Assembly: GCA_002306375.1 (NCBI GenBank)
Contig: DBRU01000105.1
Coordinates: 1-20,610, forward strand
From: Faecalibacterium sp. UBA1360
GTDB taxonomy: Bacteria; Bacillota; Clostridia; Oscillospirales; Ruminococcaceae
Reading direction: 5' to 3'
Length of the DNA: 20,610 bases
The stretch's first letter is position 1, and every line of letters begins with the position of its first letter. The notes under the pieces are model-generated. The model was not told where the DNA came from, made no database searches, and was given only the letters and a program-made list of their open reading frames with translations. Shown here one piece after another: positions 14,520-20,610 of the stretch. A program made the position numbers and the translations under genes.

Positions 14520-14650
14520 CGGTTTTTTTGAAAAAAAATCAAATTTTTCCCAAGGATTTTTTATTTACCGCAAAGCTGCGCCGCTGCGTTGTTTTTACAT
14601 TCCCATTCTGCCCGGCGAAGGGCGACGCGCTTTTCTTTTGGGGCCGGCCA

Positions 14651-14659
14651 TGGTATAAT
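14651..14659 (+). promoter_or_regulatory. Extended -10 promoter of the DUF975 gene
   Basis: TGG-TATAAT (TATAAT at 14654-14659) is a perfect -10 with the TGn extension. The -35 region is only T-rich (TTTTCT, 14631-14636). The inferred transcription start near 14666 excludes start codons upstream of it. Confidence 0.65.
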
Positions 14660-14719
14660 ATGAGCCAATACATCAAAAAACGCGCGCATCCGCGCGGGAC
14701 GGGAGGACCCCACCCTATC

Positions 14720-15511
14720 ATGTGGACACGATCTCTTTTGAAACAAAATGCCAAGCAGGTATTGGCCCACAGCTACTGGCGCTGCTTTGCTTTGTGCCTG
14801 CTTTTGACCCTGGCCGGTGTGGGCACGCACTCGACCCAGGTGACCGCCGATTACCAAATCACCTCCGAGGAACTGGAAAAGATCTGGCACGGCAGCAACG
14901 AGGTATGGACCGGCAACGTCCCCTCCGTGAGCGTCTGGGATATCGTAAACGGCATCCCCGCCGTGGTCTGGGGCGTGGCGCTCATCGCGATCCTGGTAGG
15001 GCTGGTGCTGGGTGTGTGCTGGATGGCGTTCATCACCCTGCCGCTGGAAGTGGGCCGCAACCGCTTTTTTATGGAAAACCGCCAGAGTCCCGCGCCCATG
15101 GGTACCCTGACCACCGTGTTCCGTACCCCCTACCTGAATGTGGTGAAGGTCCGGTTCCTGGTGGCGCTGAAAATCGCGCTGGGCTCCCTTATCATCATCC
15201 CGGGCATCTACTGGGCCTATTGCTACTGGATGGTGCCTTACCTGCTGGCTGAGAACCCCTATATGACCACGACCCGGGCCATGGAGCTGAGCAGTCAGAT
15301 GATGTACGGCGAAAAATGGCGCACCTTTGTGCTGGGCCTGTCCTTCATCGGCTGGACGCTTTTGTGCGTGCTGACCTTCGGGCTGGGGCGGCTGTTTTTG
15401 GAGCCCTATTACCAGGCCACCATGGCCGAATTGTACGCGGCGCTGCGGGCCAAGGCCTTTGCCATGAACCTGACCGATTCTTCCGAGCTGGGCGGTTTTG
15501 TGCGTCACTGA
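14720..15511 (+). CDS. DUF975 family integral membrane protein
   Basis: A 263-residue membrane protein of the DUF975 family, common in Firmicutes and of unknown function. Transmembrane segments lie at about 20-36, 80-108, 145-176 and 203-228. The family hallmark is visible: KIALGSLIIIPGIYWAY followed by YWMVPYLLAENP (residues ~151-180), preceded by a short amphipathic N-terminal region (LLKQNAKQVLAHSYWRC) and the central GRNRFFMENR. ATG at 14720-14722 is preferred: MWTRSLLKQNAK is a typical family N-terminus, and earlier in-frame ATGs sit at or before the promoter's start point. The SD GGGAGGA is rather distant (about 13 bases). It is transcribed alone and is followed by the tRNA-Ser promoter. 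Confidence 0.85.
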   Translation: MWTRSLLKQNAKQVLAHSYWRCFALCLLLTLAGVGTHSTQVTADYQITSEELEKIWHGSNEVWTGNVPSVSVWDIVNGIPAVVWGVALIAILVGLVLGVCWMAFITLPLEVGRNRFFMENRQSPAPMGTLTTVFRTPYLNVVKVRFLVALKIALGSLIIIPGIYWAYCYWMVPYLLAENPYMTTTRAMELSSQMMYGEKWRTFVLGLSFIGWTLLCVLTFGLGRLFLEPYYQATMAELYAALRAKAFAMNLTDSSELGGFVRH

Positions 15512-15562
15512 TCTTTGCCGGGGCCCCGCACAAGTTTTTTGTGGGATGGCGGCAAAAAAGGC

Positions 15563-15591
15563 TTGACATCCCGCGCCGCACTTGCTATAAT
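15563..15591 (+). promoter_or_regulatory. Consensus promoter of tRNA-Ser
   Basis: TTGACA (15563-15568), 17-base spacer, TATAAT (15586-15591) with a TGC extension just before the -10: as strong a sigma-A promoter as can be built. The tRNA starts about 27 bases after the inferred start. Confidence 0.9.
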
Positions 15592-15624
15592 AACCCTTGC
15601 AGTTCGGTTTTGCCGGACTGCTAT

Positions 15625-15716
15625 GGAAAGATGGCTGAGCTGGTCTAAGGCGCACGACTGGAAATCGTGTAGGGCCCTGAAAGCCCTCGAGGGTTCGAAT
15701 CCCTCTCTTTCCGCCA
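15625..15716 (+). tRNA. tRNA-Ser (anticodon GGA)
   Basis: The acceptor stem GGAAAGA (15625-15631) pairs with TCTTTCC (15706-15712). The discriminator is G and CCA is encoded (15714-15716). The anticodon stem CACGA/TCGTG carries the loop CTGGAAA, giving GGA. A long class II variable arm (TAGGGCCCTGAAAGCCCTCG) and the T-arm GAGGGTTCGAATCCCTC are present. It decodes UCC and UCU. It is a single-gene unit between a strong promoter and a terminator. Confidence 0.97.
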
Positions 15717-15718
15717 TG

Positions 15719-15752
15719 ATCCCGGACGCGTTTGCGCCCGGGATTTTGTTTT
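15719..15752 (+). terminator. Terminator of tRNA-Ser
   Basis: ATCCCGG (15719-15725) pairs with CCGGGAT (15738-15744), with one mismatch and three further inner pairs, followed by TTTTGTTTTG. It begins two bases after the tRNA CCA. Confidence 0.8.
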
Positions 15753-15798
15753 GCCTGTTTTTGCCCTCCCCTGCCCCGGGTCCTGAACTGCCGGACAG

Positions 15799-15852
15799 AA
15801 AAAGCCCCCGCGGCGCGCACTGCGCGCGCACTGCGCGCCGCGGGGGCTTTTT
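15799..15852 (-). terminator. Terminator of the RNase R gene
   Basis: A perfect 21-base-pair hairpin (15799-15819 against 15832-15852) with a 12-base loop and A5/T5 at its base. It lies 16 bases past the RNase R stop codon and is symmetric, so it can insulate from both sides. Confidence 0.9.
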
Positions 15853-15868
15853 GTTGCTTATAAGGAAA

Positions 15869-17989
15869 TCACTGGGGCACGAACTCGAAGTCGATGCGGC
15901 CCAGCGCCACGTCGGCGCCTGCCACCTGGATGCGGATGGCGTCGCCCAGCATCCAGCTGCGGCCGGTCAGCGGATCGGCCAGGGAAACGCCCTCCACCAC
16001 GGCGGGCTCGCCCTTGCACAGCTGGGCGGCGGGGACAAAGCCTTCCACCGTGTTGTCCAGCGCCACAAAGACGCCGCGGGGCGTCACGCCCGCGATGGTG
16101 CCGTCGTACACCTGGCCCAGATGGCCGTGCATGTACTCGGCCTTGTACAGGTCCTCCACGTCGCGCTCGATGCGCACGGCGGCGGTCTCCTGCCGGCTGG
16201 ACTGCTCGCTGGAGCGGGCGGCAAAGTCGGTGTAGTTTTTGACCAGCCGCTCATGGGGCGCGCCCACCAGCATATCGGTGAGGATGCGGTGGATGGCCAG
16301 GTCGGGGTAACGGCGGATGGGGCTGGTGAAGTGGGCGTAGTCCTTGAGAACCAGGCCGAAATGGCCCAGGGGTTCGGGGCTGTACCGGGCTTTCTGCATG
16401 CTGCGCAATATGCCGGTGTGCACGGGGATGCGCACCGGGGTGTCCCGGGCTTCGTCCAGCAGGGCGGACAGTTCCAGCTGGGTGGGGATCTCGCCCTTGA
16501 ACACCGGGTGCAGGCCGCAGGCTTTCAGGGTGGCGCGCAGCTTTTCCATCTTTTCGGCGTCGGGGGCTTCATGGACGCGGTAGACAAAGGGCACGCGGTG
16601 GGTGCGCCCGGCGTTGGCCGCGCACTGGTTGGCCAGCAGCATGAACTCTTCGATCATGCACTCGGACACGCCGCGGCCGCGCTTGACGATGTCCACGCAG
16701 CGGCCGTTTTCGTCGATGATGAGCTTGGCCTCGTCAGATTCGATCTCCATGCCGCCCCGGGCCTTGCGCAGGGCGATGCGCTTTTGATACAGCTCGTCCA
16801 TGACCGGCAGCTGGGAAAGCACGTCGGCGTATTTCTGCTTGAGGTCCTCGCCGGCGGAACCGTCCAGCAGGGCGTTGATCTCTTTGTACACCCCCTTGAC
16901 CCGGCTGCGGATGACCGTCTTGACGAACTGATAGCCGTGGATGTTGCCCTTGTCGTCCAGGCGCATCAGGCAGGAGAAGGCCAGGCGGTCCTCGCCTTCG
17001 TTGAGGCTGCAAATGCCGTTGGACAGCTGGGCGGGCAGCATGGGGATGACCTTGTCGGCATAATAGATGCTGGTGGCCCGCTCAAAGGCTTCGTTGTCCA
17101 GGGGGGTGTCGGGGCGCACATAGTGGCTGACGTCGGCAATGTGCACGCCCAGCTCGTACCCGCCGGCCTGCAGGCGCTGCAGGCTGACGGCGTCGTCGAT
17201 GTCCTTGGTCTCGGCGCTGTCGATGGTGAAGATGGGCAGGCCACGCAGGTCCATGCGGTGGGCGGCCTCGGCCGGGTCGATGACGGCGTTGTCGTAGGCG
17301 GCGGCCTGGGCCAGCACCTCGTCGGGGAATTCCTGCCGCACGCCGCGGCCGTACAAGATGGCCTTGGCGCACTCCGACGCATAGTCGGAGGAACCGAAGC
17401 GCTCGGTCACGGCGGCGCGGTGGTCGGCGTGGCGGCCGCCCCGGCCGGTGAGCAGCGCGCCCACCTTGTCACCGATCTGGGCGCCGTTCAAAGCGCCCTT
17501 GTCCAGCAGGATGCGCACATCCCGGCAGCCGTCGGGTTCCACGGCCAGACGGCCGTCCTCGGTGGTGGTGACGGTGCCCGCAAAACTGTTGTGGGGCGTC
17601 AGGATGTCCACGACCTCGCCCTCGGCGCTGCCCTCCACCCGAGGGCGGTCGAACAGCTTGACCAAGATCTTGTCCTGGGGCATGGCGCCGTGCAGCGCCC
17701 GGCCCGGAATGAAGATGTCGCCGGTGCCGTCGTCCCGGGCGGCAAAGCCGAACCGGGCGGCCAGCTTGACCAGCGTGCAGGGGATGCCGGTGGGGGCCGC
17801 CTCGTTTTCCATGGTGGCAAGTCCCGGGGCGTACTGGCCGTCCCGCACGCTGAGCAGGCCGGTGGCCACCATGCCGGATACGGTGCTGCGCAGGCGGGTG
17901 TTGTCCACCTGCAGGTTGTTTTGCAGTTCCCGCAAGGTATGCGGACGCCGTTTGACGGCGTTGAGAATGTTCTTTTCCAGCGGTGTCAT
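15869..17989 (-). CDS. rnr: Ribonuclease R
   Basis: A 706-residue processive 3'-to-5' exoribonuclease of the RNase II/R family, which degrades structured RNA and takes part in RNA quality control, including trans-translation. An N-terminal winged-helix region (1-60: LEKNILNAVKRRPHTLRELQ) is followed by cold-shock-type domains (~65-190) and the RNB catalytic domain (~240-570). The metal-binding acidic cluster is seen in FTIDSAETKDIDDAVSL (Asp257, 263, 265, 266), and YAHFTSPIRRYPDLAIHR is the other family signature. A C-terminal S1 domain (~620-705, GTIAGVTPRGVFVALDN) ends the protein without the long Lys-rich tail found in some relatives. ATG at 17987-17989 is chosen because GGAGGAG lies eight bases upstream; in-frame extension upstream has no family similarity. 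secG lies upstream, a common Firmicute order, but a terminator separates them. Confidence 0.95.
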   Translation of the reverse strand: MTPLEKNILNAVKRRPHTLRELQNNLQVDNTRLRSTVSGMVATGLLSVRDGQYAPGLATMENEAAPTGIPCTLVKLAARFGFAARDDGTGDIFIPGRALHGAMPQDKILVKLFDRPRVEGSAEGEVVDILTPHNSFAGTVTTTEDGRLAVEPDGCRDVRILLDKGALNGAQIGDKVGALLTGRGGRHADHRAAVTERFGSSDYASECAKAILYGRGVRQEFPDEVLAQAAAYDNAVIDPAEAAHRMDLRGLPIFTIDSAETKDIDDAVSLQRLQAGGYELGVHIADVSHYVRPDTPLDNEAFERATSIYYADKVIPMLPAQLSNGICSLNEGEDRLAFSCLMRLDDKGNIHGYQFVKTVIRSRVKGVYKEINALLDGSAGEDLKQKYADVLSQLPVMDELYQKRIALRKARGGMEIESDEAKLIIDENGRCVDIVKRGRGVSECMIEEFMLLANQCAANAGRTHRVPFVYRVHEAPDAEKMEKLRATLKACGLHPVFKGEIPTQLELSALLDEARDTPVRIPVHTGILRSMQKARYSPEPLGHFGLVLKDYAHFTSPIRRYPDLAIHRILTDMLVGAPHERLVKNYTDFAARSSEQSSRQETAAVRIERDVEDLYKAEYMHGHLGQVYDGTIAGVTPRGVFVALDNTVEGFVPAAQLCKGEPAVVEGVSLADPLTGRSWMLGDAIRIQVAGADVALGRIDFEFVPQ

Positions 17990-18104
17990 GTATTTGTCTC
18001 CTCCATAACGTCGCCCCGTCGTCCGGCGGGGCCCTTCCGTGCGGGCCGTGCCCGCGGGCGGTCCGAAAACGGACGCGCCGATGCTTTTACAATACTTTTC
18101 CCAC

Positions 18105-18136
18105 AAAAAACGGCCCGCAGACATCGGCGGGCCGTT
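18105..18136 (-). terminator. Terminator of secG
   Basis: AACGGCCCGC (18109-18118) pairs with GCGGGCCGTT (18127-18136) around an eight-base loop. Read leftward it is followed by a six-T run (18105-18110). It lies 15 bases past the secG stop, so RNase R probably needs its own promoter or read-through. The 115-base RNase R leader that follows is very GC-rich and includes a small hairpin GTCCG-AAAA-CGGAC (18061-18074); no clear promoter was found in it. Confidence 0.8.
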
Positions 18137-18151
18137 CTTTTGGCAAACGGA

Positions 18152-18397
18152 TTACAGGCGGGCGGCCAGCACGCTGACCAGCAGAGCCGCCACCAGGAAG
18201 ATGGCGCCCAGGATCTTGGTGAACTTGGCCAGCTTGGCGTCCAGGCCGCGCTCGCGCCCAGCGGCCATGAAGCTGTTGTCGCCCATGATGGCGCCGGACA
18301 GGCCCTTGCCCTTCTGCTCCTGGGCCAGGGTGAACACAACGATCAGCAAACAGGCGACGATGAGCACGACGCCGATGACGATTTCATAGATTCCCAT
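18152..18397 (-). CDS. secG: Preprotein translocase subunit SecG
   Basis: An 81-residue membrane protein, the small accessory subunit of the SecYEG protein-export channel. Two transmembrane helices (~3-24 and ~61-79) flank the conserved cytoplasmic loop with QEQKGKGLSGAIMGDNSF, the SecG signature; the family normally has 70-85 residues. ATG at 18395-18397 (MGIYEIVIG) is chosen because AAGGAG lies nine bases upstream; a GTG three codons earlier overlaps that SD. A promoter (18432-18460) and a terminator (18105-18136) define a single-gene unit. Confidence 0.93.
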   Translation of the reverse strand: MGIYEIVIGVVLIVACLLIVVFTLAQEQKGKGLSGAIMGDNSFMAAGRERGLDAKLAKFTKILGAIFLVAALLVSVLAARL

Positions 18398-18431
18398 TTG
18401 TAGCACTCCTTCAAGTTCTCATGCAGGATAT

Positions 18432-18460
18432 ACTATAACACACCTGCGCGCAAAATGCAA
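18432..18460 (-). promoter_or_regulatory. Promoter of secG
   Basis: Leftward TTGCAT (18455-18460), 17-base spacer, TATAGT (18432-18437), about 25-30 bases upstream of the SD. Confidence 0.65.
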
Positions 18461-18527
18461 GAAAAATCTGGGAAGGCGGCGGGATACAAACCGCGCCGGG
18501 CAACGGGGCCGCTGACCGGGGCGTCAG

Positions 18528-18563
18528 ATAAAGCCGCCGCTGTCCCCCGCTCAGCGTCGCGGC
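18528..18563 (-). terminator. Probable terminator of the topoisomerase A-subunit gene
   Basis: On the minus strand GCCGC-(GA)-CGCTG pairs with CAGCGGCGGC (arms 18552-18563 and 18533-18542) and is followed by TTTATCT. It starts at the stop codon. The two-base bulge and weak T-tract lower confidence. Confidence 0.5.
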
Positions 18564-18564
18564 G

Positions 18565-20610
18565 TCACAGGCTCAGCTGTTCGGCCGCGTCGTCTGCCTT
18601 GAGCAGCGCCCCCGCCGCGGGCAGCGTGCGCACGCGGTAGCGATGGGGGTCGGCCAGTTCCAGCCCCGAGGCAAAGCAGACGCGCTGGATGCGGGCGTTC
18701 TTTTTGAGGGTCACCACATTGACGCCGGCGGTGTCACGGGTGGTCTTTTCGGGGATGAGGGCACTGCCCGCCAGCACGAGCCGGGTGGTGGCGGGGCCGG
18801 CGTTGACAAAGATGGCCAGTTCCTGTTCTTCTTTCAAGTGCAGGATGGCGGCCAGTTCGGCCTTGTCGCTGAAGGCCTTGAGCAGTTTGCGGCGATTCTG
18901 CTTGGTCTGGTAGCTGGACAGGGGCACCTTGGCGCATTTGCCGTTCTGGAAGAAGAACAGGATGTGCCCGGAATAGTCCGCCGTGACCGCCATAAACACC
19001 GGCACCTCCCCTTCCTCCATACCCAGGGCGCTGGCCACATAGTCGCCCAGGGCGCTGGCCTTGGTGTCGGCAAAGTCGGCGGCGCGGGTCTTGTAGACCT
19101 GGGCGTGGTTGGTGAAGAACAGCAGCTCCACGCCGTTGGTGGTCTCGCAGGTGTAGGCGATCTCGTCGCCGTCCTTGAGCTTGTGGTCCCCCGACATGCG
19201 CAGGCTCTGGGGGGTGATCTTTTTGAAGTAGCCCTCCCGGGTGAAGAACAGATGCACGGGGTAGTCGGGCACCTGCTCGACCTCGGCGTCCGCCGTGTCC
19301 TCGGGCAGGTCGTAGAGGATCTCGCACCGGCGGGGCTTGCCGTACTTTTTGGCCACGTCGGCCAGCTCGGTCATGATGATCTTGTTGATGCGGGCCGGGC
19401 GCTTGAGGATGTCCTCCAGGTCGGCGATGGCCTTTTCCAGTTCCTCGATCTCCTCGGTGCGCTTGAGGATGTATTCCCGGTTGAGGTGGCGCAGCTTGAT
19501 CTCGGCCACATACTCGGCCTGGACCTCGTCGATGCCGAAGCCGATCATCAGGTTGGGGACGACCTCGCTCTCCTCGGCGGTCTCGCGCACAATGCGGATG
19601 GCCTTGTCAATGTCCAGCAAAATGGCAGACAGGCCCCGCAGCAGGTGCAGGCGCTTCTGCTTGCCCTGCAAGTCGTAGTAGGTACGGCGGCGCACACACT
19701 CGGCCCGGAAGGCCGCCCATTCCAGCAGAATGCTGCGCACGCCCAGCACCCGGGGCTGCCCGCCCACCAGCAGGTTGAAGTTGCAGGCGAAGGGGTCCTC
19801 CAGGGGGGTGGCTTTGAACAGGCGGGCCATGAGCTTGTCGGGGTCCTGGCCGCGCTTGAGGTCGATGGTCAGCTTGAGGCCGTTGAGGTCGGTCTCGTCC
19901 CGCATGTCGTTGATCTCCCGCACCTTGCCCGCCTTGACCAGTTCGGTGATCTTGTCCATGATGGCTTCCACCGTGGTGGTGGGCGGGATGTGGGTGATGT
20001 CGATGCAGTTGTTCTCTTTGTCGTAGGACCAGACCGCCCGCACCCGGATGCTGCCCCGGCCGTTTTCCAGCACGTTTTGCATCTCGGCCGCATCGTACAG
20101 GATGCTGCCGCCGCCCACAAAGTCAGGCGCGGGCAAAAGCTGCATGAGGTCGGCGTTTTCGTCCTTCATCAGGGCGATGGTGGCATTGCACAGCTCGGCC
20201 AGGTTGAAGGAACAGATGTTGGAGGCCATGCCCACGGCGATGCCCAGGGTGTTGTTGGCCAGAATCGTGGGGAAGGTCACGGGCAGCAGGGTGGGCTCGG
20301 TGGTGGTGCCGTCGTAGTTGGGCACGAAGTCCACGGTGTCCTTGTCGATGTCCCGGAACAGCTCCTCGCACACGGGTTCCAGCTTGGCCTCGGTGTAGCG
20401 GGCGGCGGCGTAGGCCATGTCCCGGCTGTACGCCTTGCCGAAGTTGCCCTTGGAGTCCACAAAGGGCACGAGCAGACTTTCGTTGGAGCGGCCCATGCGC
20501 ACCATCGTGTCGTAGATGGCGGCGTCGCCGTGGGGGTTCAGGTGCATGGTGCTGCCCACGATGTTGGCGCTTTTGGTGCGCCCGCCCTTGAGCAGGCCCA
20601 TGCCGTACAT
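18565..20610 (-). CDS. DNA topoisomerase (gyrase / topoisomerase IV) subunit A, N-terminus outside window
   Basis: The last 682 codons of a type IIA topoisomerase A subunit, which cuts and rejoins DNA together with a GyrB/ParE-type ATPase. Visible: the winged-helix 'NPHGDAAIYDTMVRM' quinolone-pocket region (~25-39), the catalytic Tyr72 in AARYTEAKLEPV, PNYDGTTTEPTLLP, GIAVGMASNICSFNL, the tower domain (~165-300), a long coiled coil (~320-430: LNREYILKRTEEIEELEKAI), and a C-terminal part (~460-680) with degenerate beta-propeller repeats. No GyrA-box (QRRGGKG-like) is seen, which favours a topoisomerase IV or clostridial paralogue over gyrase A. About 40-60 N-terminal residues should lie beyond base 20610; the ATG at the window edge is probably internal. 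The partner B subunit would be expected just upstream. Confidence 0.9.
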   Translation of the reverse strand: MYGMGLLKGGRTKSANIVGSTMHLNPHGDAAIYDTMVRMGRSNESLLVPFVDSKGNFGKAYSRDMAYAAARYTEAKLEPVCEELFRDIDKDTVDFVPNYDGTTTEPTLLPVTFPTILANNTLGIAVGMASNICSFNLAELCNATIALMKDENADLMQLLPAPDFVGGGSILYDAAEMQNVLENGRGSIRVRAVWSYDKENNCIDITHIPPTTTVEAIMDKITELVKAGKVREINDMRDETDLNGLKLTIDLKRGQDPDKLMARLFKATPLEDPFACNFNLLVGGQPRVLGVRSILLEWAAFRAECVRRRTYYDLQGKQKRLHLLRGLSAILLDIDKAIRIVRETAEESEVVPNLMIGFGIDEVQAEYVAEIKLRHLNREYILKRTEEIEELEKAIADLEDILKRPARINKIIMTELADVAKKYGKPRRCEILYDLPEDTADAEVEQVPDYPVHLFFTREGYFKKITPQSLRMSGDHKLKDGDEIAYTCETTNGVELLFFTNHAQVYKTRAADFADTKASALGDYVASALGMEEGEVPVFMAVTADYSGHILFFFQNGKCAKVPLSSYQTKQNRRKLLKAFSDKAELAAILHLKEEQELAIFVNAGPATTRLVLAGSALIPEKTTRDTAGVNVVTLKKNARIQRVCFASGLELADPHRYRVRTLPAAGALLKADDAAEQLSL

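Noticed and set aside
14513..14719. N-terminal extension of the DUF975 protein
   Set aside because: It would begin upstream of the extended -10 promoter at 14651-14659, and the family N-terminus matches the start at 14720.
15799..15852. Perfect 21-pair palindrome considered as a mobile-element end
   Set aside because: Its position 16 bases after the RNase R stop, with A5/T5 at the base, fits a terminator; no transposase or target duplication is nearby.
15515..18403. Open frame of 962 codons on the plus strand across tRNA-Ser, RNase R and SecG
   Set aside because: It runs through a tRNA, two terminators and two genes in antisense, with the same biased composition and no recognisable domain.

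Overview
The window looks like a chromosomal segment of a GC-rich gut Firmicute of the Oscillospiraceae (Faecalibacterium / Subdoligranulum / Gemmiger type). This rests on high GC with Gram-positive style SD sequences and sigma-A promoters, DUF5685, DUF975 and LytTR/AgrC-type proteins, clostridial GH3 glycosidases, and a topoisomerase A subunit of the clostridial type. The genus is inference.

Layout. (1) 1-351: the 3' end of a large serine recombinase, much lower in GC (49 G+C in the first 120 bases) than the rest, so probably the edge of an integrated element. It is followed by a bidirectional terminator and a leftward Crp/Fnr-type regulator (564-1175). (2) 1332-3603: a rightward operon of a zinc-ribbon membrane protein, a DUF5685 protein and a J-domain protein with a cysteine-rich tail, closed by a strong terminator. 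A small leftward membrane protein (3614-4060) has its own promoter. (3) 4236-13412, all leftward: a Cys-rich membrane protein, a LytTR response regulator and an AgrC-like kinase, then an operon of a doubly membrane-anchored GH3 glycosidase with permuted domain order, a cytoplasmic GH3 beta-glycosidase and a GtrA-family membrane protein. (4) 13429-14227: a histidine-phosphatase gene interrupted by one in-frame TAA. (5) tRNA-Leu(CAG) leftward, a DUF975 membrane protein rightward and tRNA-Ser(GGA) rightward, with near-consensus promoters for the tRNAs. (6) 15799-20610, leftward housekeeping genes: RNase R, SecG, and a gyrase/topoisomerase IV A subunit whose N-terminus lies outside the window.

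How the genes may work together. The GH3 block resembles a small glycan-use unit. The permuted GH3 would act outside the membrane and the second GH3 inside the cell; the kinase/regulator pair just upstream is a candidate controller. Direct and inverted repeats sit where an activator would bind upstream of the GH3 promoter. No sugar transporter is visible, and the substrate cannot be read from the sequence. The zinc-ribbon / DUF5685 / J-protein operon is the least understood part; the DUF5685 protein carries two Asp-rich motifs resembling those of all-alpha isoprenoid synthases.

I see no CRISPR array, prophage module, rRNA or insertion sequence. The long open frames opposite the GH3 and RNase R genes are codon-bias shadows.
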